From a virus: a DNA stretch of 21,367 nucleotides. A program made the position numbers and the translations under genes. The stretch covers positions 1 to 21,367 of IMG/VR virus record IMGVR_UViG_3300042301_001253. One strand, written 5' to 3'. Of this stretch, positions 13,306 through 21,069 are shown in pieces (positions within the stretch are counted from its first letter, which is position 1; each line of letters starts with the position of its first letter). Below the pieces are notes generated by a model that was not told the DNA's origin, searched no databases, and saw only the letters and a list, made by a program, of their open reading frames with translations.

Positions 13306-13662
13306 TTAATACGTAACCCAGTTAAGGTTATTTCGACCTAAAAAACGACCTTGACCAGCAGCCGCAACTGAAAAACCGGCATTAGCAGCTAAAGCGTTAA
13401 TAGCACCACCCGTTGCCGGATAGACTAAAACAGCGTTAGCCCCAAGGTTTTTCACAGTAACCTCTGCACAAGGTTCGGCCGGGGGCAAAATAACACCAGT
13501 GCTGGCTGCCGCTGTCGTTACTATGACATGAGCGCCAGTTACTAGGGTTGCCGTGCCTTGAGTTGAACCCGCAGCAGTCACGTTGTCTTGAACGTCGCCA
13601 CACACCTGTTCGGTTAGTGCAGCAGCCATTCCGACACCCATACACCGTGAAGGGTAGCTCAT
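13306..13662 (-). CDS. Small capsid-region protein, candidate decoration protein (118 aa)
   Basis: The sequence is Ala, Gly, Thr and Val-rich with few charges. The central part TGVILPPAEPCAEVTVKNLG followed by ANAVLVYPATGGAINALAAN has an alternating beta pattern seen in small virion proteins that trimerise on the head surface. It has three cysteines. There is no membrane segment or catalytic motif. A strong ribosome site, AAGGAG, precedes the ATG. Position two genes after the major capsid, inside a block bounded by hairpins, supports a high-copy structural role. The decoration assignment is inference. Confidence 0.6.
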   Translation of the reverse strand: MSYPSRCMGVGMAAALTEQVCGDVQDNVTAAGSTQGTATLVTGAHVIVTTAAASTGVILPPAEPCAEVTVKNLGANAVLVYPATGGAINALAANAGFSVAAAGQGRFLGRNNLNWVTY

Positions 13663-13672
13663 AATCTACTCC

Positions 13673-13975
13673 TTAAACAGAAGCAGCAGAGAACCAGCCA
13701 CGATCACCAGTCGCCATAGCAACAGCAGGCGAACGGTATGAACCGCCCGTAGCAGTCACTAAAAACGTGGCGGCGTTGACGGTACATACTGCGGTCGAGG
13801 CGGTAATAGTCGCGTTAGCTTGTGCATAAACATAACGACGACCATCAGAGCCAAGAGTTTGAGTACCCAATTGCGGTGCATCTTCTGCGCCAGAAGTGGG
13901 GCCAACATCAGCGGCCAGAGTGATGGTATTGAAATCACACCCCAAAACCGGGGAAACGGTAAACGGTGCAGCCAT
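13673..13975 (-). CDS. Small capsid-region protein, candidate decoration protein (100 aa)
   Basis: It begins MAAPFTVSPVLGCDFNTITL and contains PQLGTQTLGSDGRRYVYAQA followed by NATITASTAVCTVNA, then GDRGWFSAASV at the end. The LGT-x-xxGSDGR-x-YVY motif recurs in small proteins encoded straight after the major capsid gene of podovirus-like phages. The composition is beta-rich and low in charge. It has a clear ribosome site, AAAGGAA, and follows a stable hairpin after the capsid stop. A capsid decoration or stabilising role is likely from context but not demonstrated. Confidence 0.6.
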   Translation of the reverse strand: MAAPFTVSPVLGCDFNTITLAADVGPTSGAEDAPQLGTQTLGSDGRRYVYAQANATITASTAVCTVNAATFLVTATGGSYRSPAVAMATGDRGWFSAASV

Positions 13976-13995
13976 TTTAATTCCTTTCAGAAATA

Positions 13996-14009
13996 GGGGC
14001 TTACGCCCC
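13996..14009 (-). other. Stable hairpin with GNRA-type loop after the major capsid gene
   Basis: On the minus strand GGGGC-GTAA-GCCCC forms a five-pair GC stem closed by a GTAA tetraloop, between the capsid stop (14016) and the ribosome site of the next gene. There is no T-run, so it is more likely an mRNA stability or processing element than a terminator. Confidence 0.55.
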
Positions 14010-14015
14010 GTTTAT

Positions 14016-15008
14016 TTAGTCAGTCAGAACGCCTTGATAACGAGGGCCGGAGCTTGTCAAGTTACCTGCCCAGCCAATCAAGCGCACCATTGCGTCCTGG
14101 TTGACGGACATACGGTCGCCGCCAATAGGCACAAAGTTACGGTCACGATGGGGACGGAAGAACAGATACTTGGTATTCAGAAAGTACATGCGGTTCGTGT
14201 TCAATTGACCACCGATACCGCCATCCAAATACACATCGCAGTTAAAACCGGCACCAAAGTATTTCAGGCTAGTGAAACCGGCACCGGCTGACGTTTCCGA
14301 AGTGATACGCTGAATTGCTTGCAGCGATTCCAGATAGAAACGATAGTAGTTATTACCGGCCACGATGATATCGGGACGATCTGCACCGCGCACCAACTGA
14401 ACTGCAACCCGGTTCATGTACGATTGAATGTTAGCCACAGAAGCAGCAGCGCCGCCGTCAGTGGTAGCATCAAAAGCTACGTTACGCCAGAACGAGAAGT
14501 TAGTACGGTTAATGCCGCCGTAAGTACCGGAACCGGGCGAAGCTGCTACAGCTAAAGCCAAGCCGGTAATATCCTTGCCGCCATTACCAGTGCCGTCAGA
14601 GTAAATACCAGCGCTGATATCGTTCATCAGTTGAGCTTCGGCAACCTGAACGCGACCCTCTAGCAAGTCGATGATCTGCTCTTTGCCAGCATTTTGCAGC
14701 ACTTCCAGACCGCTCATTGAAACAGCAGCGGCATATTGCTTAATGTCAAACTGAGCAGAAGAAATTGGGCTGTTCGGGGTAATGTCGATAATGTCATACC
14801 CTGAGAAAGAGCCAGCATTTTCTGTTGCCGGATCGTTATACATAACCTCTTGAAGAATAACGTTACCGCCGGAAAATGGCTTGACGTTACCGCGCTCTTT
14901 GAGTTTGTATAACAGTGCGTTGTTGTTGGTAGTGCTGTCGGCTAAAGTGCCGGAACGAGATTGAACGGTGGTTGCGACAATGTCGCTTAAACCTGCAAAA
15001 GTGGCCAT
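14016..15008 (-). CDS. Major capsid protein (330 aa)
   Basis: The protein begins MATFAGLSDIVATTVQSRSG, then NALLYKLKERGNVKPFSGGN and VILQEVMYND, and later FDIKQYAAAVSMSGLEVLQN with a DLLEGRVQVAEAQLMNDISA helix. This looks like the E-loop and spine helix region of an HK97-type capsid fold. The middle has NRTNFSFWRNVAFDATTDGG and RGADRPDIIVAGNNYYRFYL, and the C-terminus QDAMVRLIGWAGNLTSSGPR. It directly follows the scaffold gene, the canonical arrangement. The ribosome site AAAGGA lies nine bases before the ATG and overlaps the scaffold stop. Length fits podovirus capsids with a separate scaffold. Confidence 0.88.
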   Translation of the reverse strand: MATFAGLSDIVATTVQSRSGTLADSTTNNNALLYKLKERGNVKPFSGGNVILQEVMYNDPATENAGSFSGYDIIDITPNSPISSAQFDIKQYAAAVSMSGLEVLQNAGKEQIIDLLEGRVQVAEAQLMNDISAGIYSDGTGNGGKDITGLALAVAASPGSGTYGGINRTNFSFWRNVAFDATTDGGAAASVANIQSYMNRVAVQLVRGADRPDIIVAGNNYYRFYLESLQAIQRITSETSAGAGFTSLKYFGAGFNCDVYLDGGIGGQLNTNRMYFLNTKYLFFRPHRDRNFVPIGGDRMSVNQDAMVRLIGWAGNLTSSGPRYQGVLTD

Positions 15009-15022
15009 GATCGGCTATCCTT

Positions 15023-15994
15023 TCAGTTAGAATCAAATTGCGCTGCAATAATGTCCCGCAGCGAACCTTTAGTACCGGGCTGAACCCCACCAGAAACAGG
15101 ACTAGAGCCTTTTACACTTACCGCAGCGGTTCTCGCTTTTTGCGCTTGTGCTTGCTCTAATGCTTTCTTTTGGGCTTCTGCGCGTTGCTGATCTAACAGG
15201 GATTGCCTGATATCTTTACGCATCCAAACAGCCGTATCGTAGGCTTCTTCTAACGATTCTGCATTGCCGGTTGCCAGCAAATCAGCCATATCGTTACGCA
15301 CTGCCTCGAAGTGCACTTTGTCAGCAGTCACAAACTTGGCTAATTCTGAATTAGCCCTAGCCTGCTCTTGCTGTTGTATCTGATTTTGCCACAGTTGTTG
15401 CTGATTGCGCAACTGTTGCAGCTCGCTCATTAAATAATTTGTTTGCGGGTCGAGTTGTGGCGGTTCCTGCACGCTGTTCAGGTCAATGCCATATTCTTTA
15501 GCCAACTGGGAAAAATACTGCGCTTTCGTTACCGGGTCTGATGTTCTAAGAATGGTATCAGCACGCATCAGGGCAGAAATGGCGGTCGGTGCATCTACTC
15601 CAAGGCGCTGCAAGTGAGCCTGGTACGGAGCAATGGCAGCATCGTAGGCTTTTGCGCGTTCGCTGTGTGACTTAAATTCGGACACGCCTTTATGGAAGTC
15701 TGATTCGCGCCGCTCTGCCTCTGCTGTTAGCAGCTTGATTTCCTCCGGTGTCAGGGCTTCGCCACGATCAGCCTTCAGAAAAGCCTCTTGCGCCGCTGGT
15801 TTCCAGCTGGACGGGGCTTTGCGTGGGGCAGGTTCAGTTTGCTCAGTTGGCTCGATCTCTTTCGCAAATTTTCCCGCTTCGTCACGAGGCTGTTCGGTCT
15901 GTTCCGGCTCTGGCGTTGGCTCCGGCTTAACTTCCGGGCTTTCCTCGGCTTTTTCTGCGAATGCTTCTTCTAATGCGGTGCGTAAATCACTCAT
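15023..15994 (-). CDS. Scaffolding protein (323 aa)
   Basis: The first 60 residues are a disordered Pro/Glu/Thr-rich stretch (EESPEVKPEPTPEPEQTEQP). A helical region beginning APSSWKPAAQEAFLKADRGE follows; this SWKP-x-x-QE-x-F motif is typical of phage scaffold proteins. The second half is Gln-rich coiled coil (LQQLRNQQQLWQNQIQQQEQ; LDQQRAEAQKKALEQAQAQK), and the last 20 residues (GTKGSLRDIIAAQFDSN) probably contact the capsid shell. It would organise procapsid assembly and leave before or during packaging. It stands immediately upstream of the major capsid gene, 14 bases apart. No protease motif is seen. Confidence 0.85.
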   Translation of the reverse strand: MSDLRTALEEAFAEKAEESPEVKPEPTPEPEQTEQPRDEAGKFAKEIEPTEQTEPAPRKAPSSWKPAAQEAFLKADRGEALTPEEIKLLTAEAERRESDFHKGVSEFKSHSERAKAYDAAIAPYQAHLQRLGVDAPTAISALMRADTILRTSDPVTKAQYFSQLAKEYGIDLNSVQEPPQLDPQTNYLMSELQQLRNQQQLWQNQIQQQEQARANSELAKFVTADKVHFEAVRNDMADLLATGNAESLEEAYDTAVWMRKDIRQSLLDQQRAEAQKKALEQAQAQKARTAAVSVKGSSPVSGGVQPGTKGSLRDIIAAQFDSN

Positions 15995-16053
15995 GGTAGG
16001 GTTTTCCTATCTGTGCCGCCCAGAATATCCACCTTCCGGTCGGCGTGGCGCAT
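15991..16053 (-). CDS. Possible 20-aa frame upstream of the scaffold
   Basis: In the 87-base gap before the scaffold gene a 20-codon frame starts MRHADRKVDILGG and its TGA overlaps the scaffold ATG as ATGA, the coupling used throughout this genome. There is only a weak ribosome site (GCAGAG). It may be a translated leader that delivers ribosomes to the scaffold start, or chance. I report it because the scaffold start otherwise lacks a close, strong ribosome site. Confidence 0.35.
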   Translation of the reverse strand: MRHADRKVDILGGTDRKTLP

Positions 16054-16081
16054 CTCTGCGGACACAATAAGCCAGTGGGGG

Positions 16082-16456
16082 CTAATAACCTCTCGATGCC
16101 ATCACTTCGGCAATGGCGCGTTTTCTCAATTCCCGGTCGTCACGGGGCTGTTGTTTCGTCATTGCTGTTTTGATCTCGTTGCCGATCTCAACCAGGCCGT
16201 GTTGTTTCAAGTGCGCCCGGTGGTGGCTTCTCGATGTAATCATCTCGCCGGTCTGCATACTTTTGTAAGGTTGAATGTCTGGCATGACATAGGGCGAAGT
16301 ATTCTCCGGTGCGTAATATTGATCTTTCGGCACCAGTTCGCCGGTTTCAGGGTCTTGGATGAAACTTCCACGAATAGGCTTTTCAGTGAAAATTTTGTCG
16401 AAATTTCCTGAAAAGGCATCGTGATTAGTCGGTCTTTGTTTGCTGCCCTTGCTCAT
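16082..16456 (-). CDS. Conserved phage head-region protein, unknown role (124 aa)
   Basis: The motif YVMPDIQPYKSMQTGEMITS followed by RSHHRAHLKQHGLVEIGNEI is strongly conserved in many proteobacterial tailed phages, usually near capsid genes. Before it stands FIQDPETGELVPKDQYY, with the DPETGE pattern also common. The histidine-rich RSHHRAHLKQH stretch resembles metal- or nucleic-acid-binding surfaces, but no activity is known. The C-terminus is basic and helical (DRELRKRAIAEVMASRGY). The start overlaps the previous stop (ATGA). It precedes the scaffold by 87 bases. Confidence 0.72.
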   Translation of the reverse strand: MSKGSKQRPTNHDAFSGNFDKIFTEKPIRGSFIQDPETGELVPKDQYYAPENTSPYVMPDIQPYKSMQTGEMITSRSHHRAHLKQHGLVEIGNEIKTAMTKQQPRDDRELRKRAIAEVMASRGY

Positions 16457-16803
16457 AACAATAAAACCTCCAGGTCGTCCTCTTCTATCGCGTTTTCTAT
16501 TTGCTTTTGTATCAGATTTGCAACTATTCTTTGTAATTTTATATTGTTTTGCAAAAATTGATAGTCAAAATCTGGGTATTTTTCAAAAATCTCGGCTTTT
16601 ACTTCCGGTATTTCTTCGATGATTTGCGGGTTTTCTTTTATTTCCTCGATGATCTCTTTGATCTGAGGTTTTTCCAACATTTTCTTGTACTTATCCAGCC
16701 ACCATGCGCCGTAATGCCCACCCGTGATAACTGGCTCAGGCGGGTCAGGCTTCGATGGCGAAGCGCCATCGATTAACTCAAGGCTGAGTAAATGGATCCA
16801 CAT
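16453..16803 (-). CDS. Hypothetical acidic helical protein (116 aa)
   Basis: After a short start (MWIHLLSLELIDGASPSKPD) comes GGHYGAWWLDKYKKMLEKPQ and then a highly charged helix with repeats of E-I-I-E-E-I (IKEIIEEIKENPQIIEEIPE). The rest is helical with an acidic end. It is more AT-rich than the adjacent structural genes. No family is recognised. The ATG lies three bases after the previous stop and its TGA overlaps the next start (ATGA). A perfect 9-bp inverted repeat lies within its first codons and could affect translation. Confidence 0.65.
   Translation of the reverse strand: MWIHLLSLELIDGASPSKPDPPEPVITGGHYGAWWLDKYKKMLEKPQIKEIIEEIKENPQIIEEIPEVKAEIFEKYPDFDYQFLQNNIKLQRIVANLIQKQIENAIEEDDLEVLLL
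16752..16772 (-). repeat. Perfect 9-bp inverted repeat with 3-base loop near a gene start
   Basis: TCGATGGCG and CGCCATCGA are separated by three bases. In minus-strand mRNA this gives a stable hairpin about 30 bases inside the 116-aa gene. It lacks a T-run. The same bases encode IDGASPS. Confidence 0.7.
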
Positions 16804-16806
16804 GGA

Positions 16807-17073
16807 TCAGCCAAAAGTCAGCGTACTGATGTTGTTTTCTGCGTCATCTACACGGGAAACGCTGGCAGGTGCTGGCAAATCTGTGGGAGGCGGAATCAAA
16901 GTGCGCAAAATGTCAGCGGGCGGAACCGTCAGGATGTTGGGCGCGTAGCCATTGCCAATAACTACAGTCGAGCCATCGTCTTCGGTTGTGCCATTGGCGT
17001 TGTCGCAGCTAATAACCTCGCTGGTTTCTGGATCGCGGATCAAAACTTGGATGGCAACGGTTTTTGTGGTCAT
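16807..17073 (-). CDS. Hypothetical protein of the head region (88 aa)
   Basis: It begins MTTKTVAIQVLIRDPETSEV and has an acidic middle (NGTTEDDGSTVVIGNGYAPN), a Pro-rich segment (RTLIPPPTDLPAPASVSR) and a short end. The DPET pattern near the start is similar to that in the 124-aa gene two positions on. No known domain is recognised. The ribosome site AAGGA stands before the ATG after a 24-base gap. It could be a minor virion component, judging only by its place between the large virion protein and the scaffold block. Confidence 0.6.
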   Translation of the reverse strand: MTTKTVAIQVLIRDPETSEVISCDNANGTTEDDGSTVVIGNGYAPNILTVPPADILRTLIPPPTDLPAPASVSRVDDAENNISTLTFG

Positions 17074-17097
17074 GATAAATCCTTTGTTAATTGAAAA

Positions 17098-18288
17098 TCA
17101 AGCGGAAGCAATAAAGCCAGTCACGTCACCCGCCGCAAGTCCGGTGGCCGTGTTATCGGTCAATCCTCTAGCGGATGTGACTGCGATCTGAATGCCAGTT
17201 GAAAAACCTAGCCCGCCAGGGAAATTGACAGTCCGTGCTTGGCTAGGCTCTAAACAAACCTCAAACAGCGCACTTGTGGTGCCCATAGTGACACTTGTGG
17301 CATTAAAAAACTTGACATAGCGCCGAGTAACAGCAGCATTGTGCAAATCGTATCCCGCCAGTCTACCGGCCGAACCTTTGATGGATTGCCCTGCGGGGGT
17401 TGCCGGAGAGGTTACAGGAGCAGCCGATGCCGCACCCGTCGCTGTGCTTCGGTACTGAATGCCAAAATCACCGATGGCATTAGTACCAGCAGCAATAGAG
17501 CCCGTACCGATGTTGGCAGTAACCGTGCCCGATACAGGCTGCGTGCCACTGATCTGGGCCGCTGGAATTGGCTCCGTAGCGTATGCACCCGGCTGAATCT
17601 GAATGGTCGCAGTGCCCGATGTCCACGCAGTGGCGCGCACGCGGAACCAATTCAGCCCGTTAACCGCTAGCTCCCAGCCATAAGCGGGAGGTGCGCCCAA
17701 TACGCCCGATGTCGTCTCAATTGTGTTGGCGTTTGTGCGTACAGCCTGAATGCCAAACCAGTTGCCATTGGTGCCGTTCGTGCTGTTGAGCGATCCCTCA
17801 AAAGTAAAGTTGACGCCCGCAAACGTACCAACAACGTACACCATGACGTTAGACACGCGGCTGACGTTAGACGGCACCGCGCTGCTTGCACTTGTGATTG
17901 TCCCGGTCACTAGCGGATACCCGGCAGGCTGCACAGCGACCTTAAGCCGCCCTGCTTCGTCCATCTTGAGAATGGTGTAGTCGCCGTCATCCGCTGTCGA
18001 TGTGTCAGTATCTGATCGAATCGCTAACATCAGATTACCGATTGCGCCTGTAACGTGTAGCGTGTCCTCAGCGTAAGCTGACGCGCTCGTAATCGGCAAA
18101 GGCGTTGCCCGTAGCTGCGCGTCAGTCACCGGGCCAGTAACAGGCATCGGGTTAGCCGCAGTTACAGGCGAAGAAATACCATCGCCGCCGATGTCAAGCT
18201 TGCTGTAAGGGTACTTAACACCCGCCACATCATCGGCAGCAAACGTATCGCCACCTGTCCCAGGATTGGCCGTAAAGTTATCTGCCAT
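17098..18288 (-). CDS. Large beta-rich head-region protein, candidate head fibre or decoration (396 aa)
   Basis: The N-terminus MADNFTANPGTGGDTFAADD followed by VAGVKYPYSKLDIGGDG is a leader seen in phage surface proteins encoded between portal and capsid. The body is low in charge and rich in Gly, Ala, Thr and Ser, with strand patterns (NVMVYVVGTFAGVNFTFEGS; WFRVRATAWTSGTATIQIQP) like an Ig- or lectin-like fold at about residues 130-240. The last third has YDLHNAAVTRRYVKFFNATS followed by MGTTSALFEVCLEPSQA, another beta block. A role on the head surface is inferred. Its ATG shares a base with the portal TAA (TAATG). Confidence 0.6.
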   Translation of the reverse strand: MADNFTANPGTGGDTFAADDVAGVKYPYSKLDIGGDGISSPVTAANPMPVTGPVTDAQLRATPLPITSASAYAEDTLHVTGAIGNLMLAIRSDTDTSTADDGDYTILKMDEAGRLKVAVQPAGYPLVTGTITSASSAVPSNVSRVSNVMVYVVGTFAGVNFTFEGSLNSTNGTNGNWFGIQAVRTNANTIETTSGVLGAPPAYGWELAVNGLNWFRVRATAWTSGTATIQIQPGAYATEPIPAAQISGTQPVSGTVTANIGTGSIAAGTNAIGDFGIQYRSTATGAASAAPVTSPATPAGQSIKGSAGRLAGYDLHNAAVTRRYVKFFNATSVTMGTTSALFEVCLEPSQARTVNFPGGLGFSTGIQIAVTSARGLTDNTATGLAAGDVTGFIASA

Positions 18289-20486
18289 TATTCGCTTTCA
18301 ATTTCAATGACGCCAATTGCTCGACCATCTTGCCCACGCTCCACAATTTTACGCTTCGGCTTGTTCATTTTGGTAACTGCATCAGCCAACATCGCTACAG
18401 CTTGCGCCATGTTGTTTTGTTGGTCGCTCAATATGTTAGCGGCCTGATCTGCCATCATTTTTACTTCGTCGCCAACTTTTTGTAAATGATTTTCGCCCTC
18501 GATTTGTACTGATACCGCTGGCTTTTCTGAGGCCTGCGCGGTCATTTGTGCAATTGTGATTTTAGTTTCAGCGTCGATCCTGGCTTTCATTTCTGCGCGT
18601 TCTGTTTCAGCCTGCTGGCGCATGATTTCGAGATTCTTGGCTTGTTCTGCTTTGAATTGCTCAATCTGCAAACTTGCTTGCAGCTTAGCTTGCTCGATTT
18701 GCCCTTGCGTTTGTATTTTTGCCTGTTCTAGCTGCATCTTGCCCTGTTCGACCTGCATCATAGCCTCGGCTTTCATTTGTTCCGGGTCAGGCTGCGGCTG
18801 TTCAGGCGGTTTCGGTGCGTTCAGTTTAGCCATCGCCTCATCAAAAGCAGATTCCATCATTCTGCCGCCTTTGAATGCGCGAACACCAAACATCAGCATT
18901 TCACCCATTAAAGGCGCAAGTTCTGGCACTTGTTGTGTAACGGGTAATGCTCTGTCCATGAACTGACCGACCGCACCCAGAAACTCAATCCGGCTTTGTT
19001 TTTCGGTGGCTTCGTCCATTTCTACCAGTGAATCAGAGGCAACCTCAATCCTGAACCCTCTGGCTGGCTCAGACTTCAACAACATAATGGCCTGCTCTGC
19101 GTATTGAGCGTCCATTGTCCCCATGATTCCAGACATCTCGACAAGGGTCTGTGGTGCGTAAAAATCACACATTATCTGGGCTTTGATTCTCAGCACTTCC
19201 GAAGCAAACTGCGCCACTTCGGTCTGTAGGCGTTTCAGTCTCAGTGAAGCGTACTGGCTTTTAATCTGTTGCGCGGTAGCCGTTTCCGAAGCCATCGACG
19301 CACCGCGAATGATGTCAGACAGTCCGGTGATCTCATACACTACCTGCTTCGCTTGCTCTCTGGCTGCGTAGCATTCTCTTAAAGCTTGAAGGACAGAATC
19401 CAGCGGCATGAAGTCCACGACACCCTTTAGCCCGCCCTTTTCCGCAAAAGCCGCCCAAGTATCCACAGGTATCAACTGGTTATTCACACCCTCGCTTAAC
19501 ATCCTTTGCACACCCTGCTGGCTTGCGTCATAGACACCCACGACTTTAACCGCTTCGACTAACATTGCTATCCTGTTGGTTAGCATGTCAATCTCTTCGG
19601 CTTGGTCTTGGTAAAGGCTGTAATCAGCTATGGGTACTAAAGTCTCGGTGGTTTGGGTAGAAAATAAAGGCTTGGGACAAGGCCAGAAATTATCTAAACC
19701 GAGCGGGTCGTCTTTAATGTCCAGCGTCTTAGAGTATCCCTCAGACACCCAGAAGACCTGCTTTGTCGTCTTGCTCCATATTTCCCAGACAACGGCTTTT
19801 TTCATGTCGTCCAGGCCTTCAACACCCATCTTTTCCATCTCGTCAAGGCCAACAGGCTCGTGAGTTAATGGAACTTGCTTAAAATCCTCGCCGAATCGTT
19901 TAATACCGTCCTCTTGGCTCATGTACACCCTACGGGCGATCCATGTCACTTCATCCCAACATCTTGCGGGTGAATATCTAACATCTTTCCAGAAGACATA
20001 ATCTACCGGGGTACATTCGTATTTATACGGCGCGTTGGGCATGACCTGCGCCTCGCCGCCTTCCTCACCGGGCAAAGCGTCAACAGGTTGGGCTAGTTCT
20101 TTTTCCTCGAATCGCACCCACACCGTACCGCGTCCCGGAAGCAATCTGTCAAGTATCGCCAGCCTCATCGAAGCGTCAAAATCGCCCTTGTCAATCTCGT
20201 ACTGTAAGCAACGTTCTATAATCACCGAGGCAGTGCGTCCTACTGGGTCAGAATCCTTCCAGCGTCTCGATACTTCGGCTCTAGGTGTTTTCCCGTATAG
20301 GGCTGGCATCATGGTCTGAATGTTCGACCACAATATATTGAATCGCCTACCGTATGTCGTGAAGTTTTTACGGTCGTCGCGGTAACGCCTGATTATTTTG
20401 TCGCCACGCTCAATAAACTTCTCATCTTCACGCTTGGCAAGTTTTAACTCAGCCAGCCATTTTGTGCTTGCATCAACGGGGTTCAT
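18288..20486 (-). CDS. Portal protein, P22 type (732 aa)
   Basis: The N-terminal NILWSNIQTMMPALYGKTPR (about residues 50-69), then DRLLPGRGTVWVRFEEKE, CTPVDYVFWKDVRYSPARCW and LYQDQAEEIDMLTNRIAMLV are hallmarks of the P22-like portal family. Residues from about 568 to 650 form a Gln/Glu/Ala-rich coiled coil (MQVEQGKMQLEQAKIQTQGQ), the expected barrel that projects into the head, and the end is basic (KMNKPKRKIVERGQ). Twelve copies would form the DNA gate at one head vertex. The length matches P22 gp1 (725 residues, from memory). The start overlaps the previous stop (ATGA) and lacks its own ribosome site, so translation is probably coupled. Confidence 0.92.
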   Translation of the reverse strand: MNPVDASTKWLAELKLAKREDEKFIERGDKIIRRYRDDRKNFTTYGRRFNILWSNIQTMMPALYGKTPRAEVSRRWKDSDPVGRTASVIIERCLQYEIDKGDFDASMRLAILDRLLPGRGTVWVRFEEKELAQPVDALPGEEGGEAQVMPNAPYKYECTPVDYVFWKDVRYSPARCWDEVTWIARRVYMSQEDGIKRFGEDFKQVPLTHEPVGLDEMEKMGVEGLDDMKKAVVWEIWSKTTKQVFWVSEGYSKTLDIKDDPLGLDNFWPCPKPLFSTQTTETLVPIADYSLYQDQAEEIDMLTNRIAMLVEAVKVVGVYDASQQGVQRMLSEGVNNQLIPVDTWAAFAEKGGLKGVVDFMPLDSVLQALRECYAAREQAKQVVYEITGLSDIIRGASMASETATAQQIKSQYASLRLKRLQTEVAQFASEVLRIKAQIMCDFYAPQTLVEMSGIMGTMDAQYAEQAIMLLKSEPARGFRIEVASDSLVEMDEATEKQSRIEFLGAVGQFMDRALPVTQQVPELAPLMGEMLMFGVRAFKGGRMMESAFDEAMAKLNAPKPPEQPQPDPEQMKAEAMMQVEQGKMQLEQAKIQTQGQIEQAKLQASLQIEQFKAEQAKNLEIMRQQAETERAEMKARIDAETKITIAQMTAQASEKPAVSVQIEGENHLQKVGDEVKMMADQAANILSDQQNNMAQAVAMLADAVTKMNKPKRKIVERGQDGRAIGVIEIESE

Positions 20487-20734
20487 GTCGGTATTCCGTA
20501 TTTTTCAAGAAGCGGCTTGTCGGTCATAATTCTTGACCAAGCTTCTTCTGGGCTTTCCGCAACGGCCACCAGTCTTTCAGGTGTTGCGCTAGTTTTTAAC
20601 TCTGCGCCATTTGGGAACAAATAATATGCTGTTTTGTCTTCACATTTAACAGGATGCCACATGACATATTGCACCGCGCCAATTTTATCAATGACGGGCG
20701 GCCTGGCTTGTGGGTGCGCTTGTACAAATATCAT
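20483..20734 (-). CDS. Hypothetical protein between terminase and portal (83 aa)
   Basis: I place the start at the ATG at 20734, which overlaps the stop of the 112-aa gene as ATGA; a longer in-frame start at 20818 would overlap that gene by more than 80 bases. The product begins MIFVQAHPQARPPVIDKIGA and has VQYVMWHPVKCEDKTAYYLF then PNGAELKTSATPERLVAVAE and a short helical end with MTDKPLLEKYGIPT. It appears to be a small alpha/beta protein with no signal or membrane segment. No family is recognised. It is transcribed with the portal and coupled to it by ATGA. Confidence 0.65.
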   Translation of the reverse strand: MIFVQAHPQARPPVIDKIGAVQYVMWHPVKCEDKTAYYLFPNGAELKTSATPERLVAVAESPEEAWSRIMTDKPLLEKYGIPT

Positions 20735-21069
20735 GGGACTATGCTCAGTCTTACCGCGCCATTCGCAACCATAGGCGTACCGTTTGAATATGTCGCCAGT
20801 GCGCCCGTCGAGACACACAAAGCGCCATCATTGGCTCTGGGAAGTCCGTTAGACCACACCACATTTACAGGAAGTCCAGCAGTAGCGTCAACGTATCGAA
20901 TCTGTCCTGCGTCTGTCATTAAAAGACCGTTAGCGTACTCATCACCACCTGTAGCAATAGCCCTGTTTAAGTCACCAGATAAAAGCACACCATTCTGGAA
21001 TGTGTCTGTCGGCTGAATAGCGCCAGTTCCTAATTGCACTACTTCTGCTGATACTGTAAATATAGACAT
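20731..21069 (-). CDS. Small structural-type protein after terminase (112 aa)
   Basis: The protein has repeated small-residue strands with NG turns: GVLLSGDLNRAIATGGDEYA, NGLLMTDAGQIRYVDATAGL, WSNGLPRANDGALCVSTGAL and YSNGTPMVANGAVRLSIVP. The recurring NG-x-P/L-x-x-x-x-GA pattern suggests two or three related repeats and is reminiscent of small virion proteins found next to portal genes. No enzymatic motif is present. Its ATG shares a base with the terminase TAA (TAATG), and its stop overlaps the next start. A structural role is inferred only. Confidence 0.6.
   Translation of the reverse strand: MSIFTVSAEVVQLGTGAIQPTDTFQNGVLLSGDLNRAIATGGDEYANGLLMTDAGQIRYVDATAGLPVNVVWSNGLPRANDGALCVSTGALATYSNGTPMVANGAVRLSIVP

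Noticed and set aside
16786-16807. Short repeated ATGGATC motifs at the gene junction
   Set aside because: A seven-base direct repeat over a short distance is expected by chance and does not form a convincing operator.
20735-20818. Longer N-terminus for the 83-aa gene
   Set aside because: It would run through the end of the upstream gene, whereas the internal ATG forms the ATGA overlap used throughout this genome.
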